Source of the DNA: Bacteroidota bacterium
GTDB taxonomy: Bacteria > Bacteroidota > Rhodothermia > Balneolales > HLUCCA01
Length of the DNA stretch: 5,869 bases
Assembly (NCBI GenBank): GCA_003448835.1
Contig: DLXM01000013.1
Location: 1-5,869 of the forward strand
Reading direction: 5' to 3'
Under the pieces are notes generated by a model, which ran no database searches, was not told the DNA's origin, and saw only the letters and a program-made list of their open reading frames with translations. Numbering within the stretch: the first letter of the stretch is position 1; each line of letters opens with the position of its first letter. A program made the translations under genes and the position numbers. Below, piece by piece: positions 1 to 5,827 of the stretch.

Positions 1-150
1 GAACTCTTCTGCGATTTCATCAGCTTTTTCTTGTGATCTGGATGCTATTGCAGATAAAACACCATTTGAACTCTGAATAATAGCCGGTATTACACGATTG
101 CGGGCTATTTTGGCAGCTCCTAAAACTCCCCAACGTAATTTCTGAGACAT
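1..150 (-). CDS. Gfo/Idh/MocA-type NAD(P)-dependent oxidoreductase, N-terminal part (cut by window edge)
   Basis: The first 50 codons of a gene that continues beyond position 1. It starts with ATG at 150-148 (MSQKLRWGVLGAAKIA...). The start is a β-strand followed by a glycine-rich dinucleotide-binding turn, G8-x-x-G11-x-x-x-I15-A16, then a helix (residues 17-26) and a second strand ending near S33-A-I-A-S-R38. This is the usual N-terminus of Gfo/Idh/MocA sugar or polyol dehydrogenases, where the residues after the second strand (SRS) contact the NAD(P) ribose or phosphate. The substrate cannot be told because the catalytic domain is outside the window. It lies 31 nt downstream of truA on the same strand and has an AGGA sequence 6 nt before its ATG, so it may be the last gene of the operon or have its own weak promoter. 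The family call is fairly sure; the specificity is unknown. Confidence 0.8.
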   Translation of the reverse strand, partial: MSQKLRWGVLGAAKIARNRVIPAIIQSSNGVLSAIASRSQEKADEIAEEF

Positions 151-156
151 GAATTG

Positions 157-160
157 TCCT
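157..160 (-). promoter_or_regulatory. Shine-Dalgarno-like AGGA before the oxidoreductase
   Basis: On the minus strand the start reads GCAGGACAATTCATG, with AGGA 6 nt upstream of the ATG at 150. This spacing suits ribosome binding and supports that start codon. Most other starts in this window lack such a sequence, so it may be a chance match. Confidence 0.4.
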
Positions 161-181
161 GCTTAATAATTAATAGTTGTC

Positions 182-922
182 TCAGTATAAGACTTTTTCC
201 AGAAATAATGCGTGTGCCGGGGCGCTCACTTTGCTGTTACTACGGTCCGGATTTACAAGTAGATCTACAAATTCAGCGAATGATTTTCTATTTAATCCTA
301 CTTCGACAATATTTCCAACAATAGACCGAACCATATGATGTAGAAATCGATTTGCATGAATTCGATAGTGAAAGGTGTGCTCGTTTATGATATCAAATGT
401 GCTGGAGTAAACATGACATCGAGTATGATTGACATCCGGATTAAATTTGCAAAATGAACCAAAATCATGCTCACCAATGAGTAGGACTGCACATTTTTGA
501 ACTATAAGTGCATCAAAATCTCCAGTTTTAACCCAATTGTATCGGTTTTGAAAAACATTATGCTTAGTTGAAAACTGATATCGATACTGACGCGAGATTG
601 CATCAAATCGGGCGTGATATTCTTGCGGCACTGATTTGATATTAATTACATAAATATCATTTGGGAGCAGTCCACGAAGACTATGTAAAACCAAATGTGG
701 TTGAACTTTACCTCCCGGTTCTAAATTAAAATGAGCAAATTGTTGTTCGGCATGTACACCGGCATCAGTTCTACCTGAACCCATAATGGTGATTTCCTGA
801 CGAAATATTGTGCTCAGAGCCTGCTCTAACTCACCCTGTACTGTTGGCTGACCCGGTTGTTTCTGCCAACCGTTATATTTTGACCCATCATATGATAATT
901 CTATGAGGTAACGCGATGTCAA
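182..922 (-). CDS. truA: tRNA pseudouridine(38-40) synthase TruA
   Basis: A cytoplasmic enzyme that converts uridines 38-40 in the anticodon stem-loop of many tRNAs to pseudouridine. The 246 residues fit the family length. Recognisable parts are the first strand YLIELSYDGSKYNGWQ (5-20), the catalytic motif GSGRTDAGVHA (48-58) with nucleophile Asp53 and Arg51, HARFDAISRQYRY (103-115) with the conserved Tyr113 region, GEHDFGSFCK (150-159), ANRFLHHMVRSIVGNIVEVG (190-209), and the C-terminal APAHALFLEKVLY, where His stands at the usual Gly position. The start is TTG at 922-920: the next in-frame Met (residue 47) lies inside the core fold, and the family signature begins within four residues of the TTG. 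The start shares 4 nt (TTGA) with the stop of the DUF5683-type gene, which suggests translational coupling. It is a housekeeping gene apparently carried by the ccm operon. The identification is firm. Confidence 0.96.
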   Translation of the reverse strand: MTSRYLIELSYDGSKYNGWQKQPGQPTVQGELEQALSTIFRQEITIMGSGRTDAGVHAEQQFAHFNLEPGGKVQPHLVLHSLRGLLPNDIYVINIKSVPQEYHARFDAISRQYRYQFSTKHNVFQNRYNWVKTGDFDALIVQKCAVLLIGEHDFGSFCKFNPDVNHTRCHVYSSTFDIINEHTFHYRIHANRFLHHMVRSIVGNIVEVGLNRKSFAEFVDLLVNPDRSNSKVSAPAHALFLEKVLY

Positions 923-1647
923 AATTGAACTGAGTATTTAGCAACTATGCCAAATTCATTATCAACAGTGTGTGGCAAATGAAGAGATAATGAGTTTACT
1001 ACTGTGGACTGATTGCGTGCCAGCGTAAAAGCACCAATTCCTGAAATCAACCGATTCACTACCATTAAGGAAATAACAGCAGGAAGCTGTTGACGGTTAT
1101 CCTGAACTTTAGTGTCCATTCGAAGAAATGACAATCTATTTTTCTCATCATCCCAGGACCAATAATTAATTGAATTCACTTCGTAGATTTTATCCCAGTT
1201 TCTACTTCTCTCCTGATAATCATTATAAGCTTCAATCGAGTTAAATTCGGCTATACTCAGCAAATAATCACGATTTCGATTTCCAATGCTGGTCCCGGCA
1301 TGTTGTGCGGCAAAAGTCTGCAGGTTCTTTTCTAATCTATTGGCATGGATGGATATCCCAAAATATGAACCAATAAGTGCCAGATCCGTTCCAAGGTGGA
1401 TTAATCCACGGGTTTGATGAGCCTTGTTGACATAAAAATGTCCCCAACCGGGTAAAACAACAGAACGAAGCAATGCACCGACAGGGCTCACTTCATTCGC
1501 ATCATTGAATGATGGTGACGAAAGCCCGAAATCGGAATCTGTTTGAACAAAAGCATTATACAATCCAGGGTCATCAGCCTTAAGTTGACCGCACACATTA
1601 TACGGTAACAAAAACAGCATCCCAAGAATGAACAAATACTTATTCAT
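919..1647 (-). CDS. DUF5683-type exported/membrane protein of unknown function
   Basis: I read 242 residues from ATG at 1647. A longer frame reaches back to 1713, but the 1647 start gives a clean signal peptide (positively charged N-terminus, hydrophobic residues 4-15, probable cleavage after Gly20 before Gln21) and overlaps the ccmF stop by only 8 nt. The mature part has the motif LLRSVVLPGWGHFYVNKAHQ (59-78) followed by RGLIH and a hydrophobic stretch (about 82-101). This LPGWGxxY...G pattern is typical of DUF5683 proteins of Bacteroidota. A charged, aromatic middle region (125-180) includes SIEAYNDYQERSRNWDKIY. A second hydrophobic segment lies at about 188-210, and the C-terminus ends in aromatic Phe242. 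YNVC before the cleavage point is not a good lipobox. The function is unknown; an envelope role is inferred from the signal peptide and membrane segments. Its position directly after ccmF may reflect the operon only. The family assignment is by motif memory. Confidence 0.75.
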   Translation of the reverse strand: MNKYLFILGMLFLLPYNVCGQLKADDPGLYNAFVQTDSDFGLSSPSFNDANEVSPVGALLRSVVLPGWGHFYVNKAHQTRGLIHLGTDLALIGSYFGISIHANRLEKNLQTFAAQHAGTSIGNRNRDYLLSIAEFNSIEAYNDYQERSRNWDKIYEVNSINYWSWDDEKNRLSFLRMDTKVQDNRQQLPAVISLMVVNRLISGIGAFTLARNQSTVVNSLSLHLPHTVDNEFGIVAKYSVQF

Positions 1648-4174
1648 AGGCGAGATTTTCGTCATCTGCTTTAACTCGATTTTTTTCATTTCGTTCTCTT
1701 CTAACCTGATCATTCCAGCGTCTGAATATAGACACTGAAAATCCGATCATTAGTAGAAAAGTACCAAGCCAAACGACTGATACAAATGGTTTTTTCTCAA
1801 CAGTGAGTAATACCCATTCAGGTTCGTTTACACTTTTAAAACCACTGATACGCAGTTCAATTTCTTCTGATTGAGGATTTACATTCGTGAATTGAACGAC
1901 AATCCCTGTATCACCAAGATTAACGGGTGGAGCCCAGGTAATGTTTTCTTCTCCTTCACGTACAATAGCAAACTCAGGTTTGATCGTGATTGAACTATCT
2001 GATGAACTTATCGATTCAAAATTTAAAATGGCTCGAACGGCAATTGTAGCATTCTCGGGATATTCTGATTCCTGCATAAACTCAAAGTCCTGAAATGTAA
2101 CTTTGTAATCATCCAGCTCAAGAAATCCGGATCTTTTCACTCGAATAACGCGAGTTTGAATTTCACCATCTTCTGTAGTTGTTGAAATCTCAGAGGCATT
2201 ATTATTTTGATTGTTTGTCAAACGCTCAACGATGGAGGACCCTGCTACATAAGTGTACAAATCATGAAATGCCCCCACTTTAATTTCAGGGTCCACGGTC
2301 CAGTTCATACTACCACCTGATGAATTTGCTACCATCGGATACATGACAGGTGTCAGGAAAAATGTGCGCCCATTTCGTTTAGTATCTTCAAATCGGATGG
2401 TGTATTCAGATTCGCCAGGGCGATTTTTTTCAGTGACTTCACCACCCAAAAATGTTACCCAATATCGATTATCAATGAATTTAGGCTCATCAATTTTCAA
2501 TTCAACCATATTAATAGGTTGAATAACAGGGAATCCATCTTTGTCGAGTACTTCTCCGCGTGAAACGGCTTGATTATAGTTGACGGTATCTTCATCCAGC
2601 ATCGGACGATCGAACGCAGCACCCATGAAACCGAGTAACATGATCGTAAATCCAACGTGAGTTAGTGTACCACCGGTCATGCGAGGTTTCTTTCTGAGGA
2701 CCTGAACCATTACCCAACCGTTCCCAATTACACCAAACCATACTCCAAGTATATAAAGCATGTAAACCGGGTTACGAACCTCTCCTATCATTATTGTAGC
2801 TATAGCAACAATTGCCGTCACTAACGTTGGAAATAACAATTGTTCAGCAAGTGTTTCAGCTGAATTAACTTTCTTCCACCACAAATACTGTGTTACCACA
2901 CTAAAGATTGAAATAAGTATGGCAAAAGGGACTGACCAGTTATTGTAGAAACTCATCTCCGGAGGGGTCGGAAACTCAACAAATAACCGACCAATAATCG
3001 GTGAGCTGGTACCCAAAATGATGACAAGTCCACTTAAAAATAAGATCAATGCACCCAAAAACATCATGAATTCTTTACTCAATATCGGATCCTCTCGATG
3101 CATATCCTTCATTTCTTTGAAGCGCAATACAAATAGTACGACACCCATACCGATCATGGTCAACATGAACATCAATAACTGATTATAGAGCCCAAGATCT
3201 ACAAAACTATGGACACTGGCTTCGCCTAAGACTCCGGATCGCGTTAAAAATGTTTGATAAACTACCAATACATACGCCAAAATCGCAAAAATCAAGGATG
3301 CTTTTTTAGAACTTGAACTTCGACGCTGTACCAACATGGTGTGAATCCCGGCCATTCCAACAATCCACGGCACTAAAGATGCATTTTCAACAGGATCCCA
3401 TGCCCAGTATCCACCAAATGACAACGTTTCATAAGCCCAATATCCACCAAGGAAGATGGCAATCAATAAACATAAATTCGCACCCAATGCCCAAGGTAAA
3501 GCCGGATAAATCCAGTCCTGGTATGCTCTTTTCCATAATGCAGCTAATGCAAAAGCATATGGGATTGTCATCATTGCAAAACCGAGGAAAATCACAGGTG
3601 GATGAATAACAATCCATGGAGATCGTAACAAATCATTAAGACCACTACCATCTGCGGGAATAAAATCCGGATTCACTTGCCAAACCGGTAATTGTGGCAT
3701 TTGTTCCATCAACGTTCTAAATGGTGATGCTCCAAATGTTGTTCCAAAAACATTTACTCCCAATAACATCGATAACAAAAAGAACTGAGTAATTGAGAAA
3801 AAGAATAACATGGGTGAACGGTAAACCGGACTCGTCCATTTCATCAATCCTAACCCTACAAAGAAAGAAAAGACAATCCAGAGCATGAAACTACCCTCTT
3901 GTCCACTATAAAAAGCTGCAGCCAGGTATTGAGCCTGTAAATCTAAACTGGTGTAATTAAATACGTAGTAATACTGAAACTGATGGGCGAATATCAAATG
4001 TATCAGAAGTCCGGAGGCGACGAGCATTAACACACCTTTTAAGGCAAAAAAGCCATGTGCTAACTTTTCGAACAGAGGTTTTTGCTGTTTTGCATCAAGA
4101 TAATAGAAAACAATAGCCAGAATGCTACTGAAGAATGCCAGCAAGATGAGATTTTTACCAATAATACCAATCAT
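1640..4174 (-). CDS. ccmF: Cytochrome c haem lyase subunit CcmF, long form with enlarged periplasmic domain
   Basis: An inner-membrane haem-handling protein that receives haem from CcmE and joins it to the CxxCH cysteines of apocytochrome c. About 15 membrane segments are visible: roughly 7-26, 42-64, 93-111, 121-144, 187-212, 226-247, 262-282, 291-309, 331-350, 367-388, 411-433, 446-464, 468-490, 501-521 and 797-817. The family block EGSFMLW is at 93-99. The WWD haem motif GGYWAWDPVENASLVPW is intact at 254-270. Four histidines, H191 (HPP), H278, H322 and H506, match the known haem-ligand histidines of E. coli CcmF (173, 261, 303, 491) with a shift of only 15-19 residues. After H506 there are 338 residues against about 156 in E. 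coli, so the periplasmic domain before the last helix (about 522-795) is much larger; it holds an Asn/Thr-rich stretch near 653-668. The TAA stop overlaps the next gene by 8 nt. ccmE ends 3 nt upstream. Identification is firm; CcsA/NrfE-type relatives are less likely given the four histidines and the ccmE neighbour. Confidence 0.95.
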   Translation of the reverse strand: MIGIIGKNLILLAFFSSILAIVFYYLDAKQQKPLFEKLAHGFFALKGVLMLVASGLLIHLIFAHQFQYYYVFNYTSLDLQAQYLAAAFYSGQEGSFMLWIVFSFFVGLGLMKWTSPVYRSPMLFFFSITQFFLLSMLLGVNVFGTTFGASPFRTLMEQMPQLPVWQVNPDFIPADGSGLNDLLRSPWIVIHPPVIFLGFAMMTIPYAFALAALWKRAYQDWIYPALPWALGANLCLLIAIFLGGYWAYETLSFGGYWAWDPVENASLVPWIVGMAGIHTMLVQRRSSSSKKASLIFAILAYVLVVYQTFLTRSGVLGEASVHSFVDLGLYNQLLMFMLTMIGMGVVLFVLRFKEMKDMHREDPILSKEFMMFLGALILFLSGLVIILGTSSPIIGRLFVEFPTPPEMSFYNNWSVPFAILISIFSVVTQYLWWKKVNSAETLAEQLLFPTLVTAIVAIATIMIGEVRNPVYMLYILGVWFGVIGNGWVMVQVLRKKPRMTGGTLTHVGFTIMLLGFMGAAFDRPMLDEDTVNYNQAVSRGEVLDKDGFPVIQPINMVELKIDEPKFIDNRYWVTFLGGEVTEKNRPGESEYTIRFEDTKRNGRTFFLTPVMYPMVANSSGGSMNWTVDPEIKVGAFHDLYTYVAGSSIVERLTNNQNNNASEISTTTEDGEIQTRVIRVKRSGFLELDDYKVTFQDFEFMQESEYPENATIAVRAILNFESISSSDSSITIKPEFAIVREGEENITWAPPVNLGDTGIVVQFTNVNPQSEEIELRISGFKSVNEPEWVLLTVEKKPFVSVVWLGTFLLMIGFSVSIFRRWNDQVRRERNEKNRVKADDENLAYE

Positions 4175-4177
4175 ATG

Positions 4178-4579
4178 TTAAGACTCCGCAGATGTGAGTT
4201 CAACAGGTTGGCTATCATTATACTTAGATGGACATTTCACAAGCATGTCATCTGAGTAGAAAACACCGTTTTGCATCGTTCCTTTAACAACCAGCTGATC
4301 CGCATCTTCGAAGTTAGCCGGTTTCGCATTATTAAATACAACCCGACGGACGTTACCCTGCTCGTCCTTCATGTGAAAATTAAAAGTCTTAGATTCCATA
4401 CTAAAGCCATGAGGCATTTCGGTTTCCCAGGTTCCAATAACGTATGAACGATAACCTTCACGGTCTTCCGCTTGTTCAAAATCGACATAGGTGCCGATAC
4501 TGCTACTAAAGTTATACATCACAAGTGACGTAAAAAGGACCATGAATGCTATTCCAATAAAAAGTCTGCTTTTTTTCAT
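4178..4579 (-). CDS. ccmE: Haem chaperone CcmE, CxxxY variant
   Basis: A periplasmic haem carrier, membrane-anchored at its N-terminus, that binds haem covalently after loading by CcmC and passes it to CcmF. The 133 residues begin with a Lys/Arg N-terminus and one helix (about 6-23), followed by a short OB-fold β domain. The family patterns are visible: the strand RRVVFNNAKPANF (78-90), then DQLVVKGTMQNGVF (94-107), then SDDMLVKCPSKY (109-120). At the haem site the classical proteins have HxxxY (His130 in E. coli); here it is Cys116-Pro-Ser-Lys-Tyr120. I checked the codons on the minus strand: TGT at 4234-4232 for Cys116 and TAT at 4222-4220 for Tyr120. The cysteine form is a known subtype in archaea and some bacteria such as Desulfovibrio, so this is a variant and not a damaged gene. 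The tail after the motif is short and acidic. ccmD ends 4 nt upstream and ccmF starts 3 nt downstream. Confident. Confidence 0.93.
   Translation of the reverse strand: MKKSRLFIGIAFMVLFTSLVMYNFSSSIGTYVDFEQAEDREGYRSYVIGTWETEMPHGFSMESKTFNFHMKDEQGNVRRVVFNNAKPANFEDADQLVVKGTMQNGVFYSDDMLVKCPSKYNDSQPVELTSAES
4184..4187 (-). promoter_or_regulatory. Possible ribosome binding site of ccmF (GGAG)
   Basis: GGAG lies inside the last codons of ccmE, 9 nt before the ccmF ATG at 4174 (minus strand GCGGAGTCTTAACATATG). Spacing is acceptable, but the group may use Shine-Dalgarno pairing weakly and the gene could be translated by coupling to ccmE. Confidence 0.3.
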
Positions 4580-4583
4580 AATA

Positions 4584-4838
4584 CTATTTCAAATTTTTCA
4601 ATGAGGCTTCAATAATTGCAAGCTTTTTCTCTGTACGTGTAATAAAGAACAATAGGACAAACCAAATGATTAAACTGACACCTAGGACTACAAATATCAT
4701 GTCGTTTGATGTCATAAAATCAATAAAGGCTCCTTCATCTTGTGTCGGACCATCCCATTTGTCAGAATATGCCTGAGTTAATGTGTCAGTTTGCACATTA
4801 AATAGTAGCATGATCGTTACTAACAGATTTAAAATCAT
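4584..4838 (-). CDS. ccmD: CcmD-like small membrane protein of the haem maturation system
   Basis: An 84-residue protein between ccmC and ccmE, where ccmD is expected. In System I, CcmD is a small membrane protein that helps release haem-loaded CcmE from CcmC (and CcmAB). A hydrophobic N-terminal stretch (2-15) looks like a signal peptide or first helix. A polar, acidic region follows (17-40), then a strong membrane helix (about 47-66), then the basic tail TRTEKKLAIIEASLKNLK (67-84). A single helix followed by a charged helical tail is the usual CcmD form; the longer N-terminus is like that of CcmD-family proteins in Bacteroidota. The ATG overlaps the ccmC TGA as ATGA, which fixes the start well. 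Sequence similarity of CcmD proteins is low, so the call rests on size, topology and position. Confidence 0.8.
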   Translation of the reverse strand: MILNLLVTIMLLFNVQTDTLTQAYSDKWDGPTQDEGAFIDFMTSNDMIFVVLGVSLIIWFVLLFFITRTEKKLAIIEASLKNLK

Positions 4839-5503
4839 AATTCTAGATTTCGAAGTTTTATCGCATGCTCAACCCTACTGCTGCGAAGTTTGATATCATA
4901 TAACCAAAAAGCCAGTCCAATAAATCCAATTACTGCAGGATAAAAAATAAGTCTCAACTCAGGTGCGGTAATTTCACTGAAGGCAGGATTTCCATCGGCT
5001 CCTGGATGTAAACTTGGTAACTGGCGAGGGATGATGTAGAGTAAAAATGGAATCGTTGTAGCAGCAAATATGTTAAATACAGCGGCAATTCTGGCGCGCT
5101 TGATTTCATCATCAAACGTACTACGTAGAATGAAATATCCAACATAGATCAACATCGCCAAAGTTGATAAGTTGATTTTCGGTTCAGCGAATGTCCACCA
5201 GGTACCCCAGGTAAATCTCGACCACAACGACCCGGTGATTAGTCCACAAATACCAAACAGAACACCAATCATCGTAGCTGCTGAGGCTTTTCGATCCATA
5301 TCAAGATCATTACCTGAGAGATATCGGATACTATAAAACACGCCCATAACAAACATAACCGACATTGTCATCCACATAGGCACGTGCAAAAATAAGTTCC
5401 GTGCAGTCTCTTCCAAAATTGGAATAAATGGGATATCAATTAGAAATCCGACAATCAGCACAAGCGTCATCCAAACGGCAACTAAATACTTCCAGATTTT
5501 CAA
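4835..5503 (-). CDS. ccmC: Haem-handling membrane protein CcmC (CcsA/CcmC family) with degenerate WWD motif
   Basis: An inner-membrane protein that presents haem at the periplasmic face and loads it onto CcmE. The 222 residues hold about six helices (around 5-22, 38-60, 75-92, 111-127, 138-157, 186-203). The two periplasmic haem-ligand histidines are present: His40 in FLHVPMW and His166 in PSLHPG, 126 residues apart, as for E. coli His60 and His184 (124 apart). Between them lies the WWD region, WGTWWTFAEPKIN (99-111). It keeps WGTWW, but the following Trp-Asp is Phe-Ala-Glu-Pro, so the aspartate that names the motif is missing or shifted by one residue as Glu107. The start is TTG at 5503-5501: there is no in-frame ATG between it and the in-frame stop at 5530-5528, and the downstream Met12 would cut the first helix. 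It is the first gene of the cluster and its stop overlaps ccmD by 4 nt. The family call is firm. Confidence 0.93.
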   Translation of the reverse strand: MKIWKYLVAVWMTLVLIVGFLIDIPFIPILEETARNLFLHVPMWMTMSVMFVMGVFYSIRYLSGNDLDMDRKASAATMIGVLFGICGLITGSLWSRFTWGTWWTFAEPKINLSTLAMLIYVGYFILRSTFDDEIKRARIAAVFNIFAATTIPFLLYIIPRQLPSLHPGADGNPAFSEITAPELRLIFYPAVIGFIGLAFWLYDIKLRSSRVEHAIKLRNLEL

Positions 5504-5537
5504 TTCAATAGGGTTTAGTTTTCCTGATTATAAATGC

Positions 5538-5545
5538 CAAATATA
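5538..5545 (-). promoter_or_regulatory. Candidate -7 element (TATATTTG) of the ccm operon promoter
   Basis: On the minus strand TATATTTG matches the TAnnTTTG consensus of the main sigma factor of Bacteroidota exactly. It lies 34 nt before the ccmC start codon, which would give a leader of about 28 nt. No clear -33 box (TTG or TTTG) is found at about 19-21 nt upstream, so the match is incomplete. A TATAAT at 5532-5527 is an alternative -10. It would serve ccmC through truA, since no other gap exists in that run of genes. Confidence 0.4.
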
Positions 5546-5627
5546 CGTAAGAATCGGCAATATTTTAAGAAATAAAGCGTCTGGCAATACCATTTATAAA
5601 CTTATAACACAAAATATTTTAATTTTT

Positions 5628-5643
5628 ATCGAAGCGCTTTCAT
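5628..5643. promoter_or_regulatory. Imperfect palindrome resembling a LacI/GalR-family operator
   Basis: The 16-bp sequence ATCGAAGCGCTTTCAT is an inverted repeat centred on GC/GC, with 6 of 8 positions paired between halves. The core GAAGCGCTTTC resembles the GAAAnCGnTTTC-type operators bound by LacI/GalR-family regulators. It lies about 85-90 nt upstream of the candidate ccmC -7 element, in otherwise very AT-rich DNA where a GCGC core stands out. No regulator gene is in the window, and the site could serve a gene to the right instead. Confidence 0.3.
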
Positions 5644-5647
5644 TATG

Positions 5648-5671
5648 TATTAATCACGTTATTATTAATCA
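5648..5671. repeat. 9-nt direct repeat TATTAATCA, 15 nt apart
   Basis: TATTAATCA occurs at 5648-5656 and again at 5663-5671, start to start 15 nt, with CGTTAT between. It sits next to the LacI-type palindrome. Two copies at about 1.5 helix turns could be regulator half-sites, but in such AT-rich DNA chance is a real alternative. Confidence 0.3.
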
Positions 5672-5737
5672 ATATCTTAAATTATTTAATACATATCATT
5701 TATAAGCCTTATTTATTGCGCCTCGTTCGCTCAACAG

Positions 5738-5753
5738 TTAAAATATATTTTAA
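5738..5753. repeat. Perfect 16-bp AT palindrome
   Basis: TTAAAATATATTTTAA reads the same on both strands. It contains only A and T and is followed by no GC stem or T-run that would make it a terminator. It may be a protein-binding site or an easily melted stretch; it may also be chance in AT-rich DNA. Confidence 0.35.
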
Positions 5754-5769
5754 ATTATTTTGATATCGT

Positions 5770-5782
5770 CAGTTGACAACTG
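5770..5782. promoter_or_regulatory. 13-bp palindrome CAGTTGACAACTG with embedded TTGACA
   Basis: Six-base arms CAGTTG and CAACTG surround a single central A. The palindrome contains a perfect TTGACA (5773-5778) on the plus strand; 17 nt further is TATTAA (5796-5801), a 4-of-6 match to TATAAT. It could be an operator lying on the -35 box of a rightward promoter for a gene beyond the window, or simply a regulator site. No plus-strand gene is seen to confirm this. Confidence 0.25.
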
Positions 5783-5827
5783 CTAAAAAAAGGGTTATTA
5801 ATGGTGTAGGCAATAAACAACACACAA

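Noticed and set aside
1648..1713. Longer N-terminus of the DUF5683-type protein from 1713
   Set aside because: It would add 22 charged residues before a clear signal peptide and overlap ccmF by 74 nt; the start at 1647 is simpler.
3313..3609. Plus-strand open frame of 98 codons
   Set aside because: It lies wholly inside ccmF on the opposite strand, in a region coding for the conserved WWD motif and helices, and its composition (many Met, His, Gln, Pro) is that of an antisense shadow.
3429..3617. Minus-strand open frame of 62 codons
   Set aside because: Out-of-frame shadow inside ccmF, Cys-rich and without a family pattern.
4954..5145. Minus-strand open frame of 63 codons
   Set aside because: Out-of-frame shadow inside ccmC.
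5785..5820. T7 run on the minus strand as an intrinsic terminator
   Set aside because: The sequence before it can form only a weak AATAA/TTATT stem with a long loop, so a stable hairpin is lacking.
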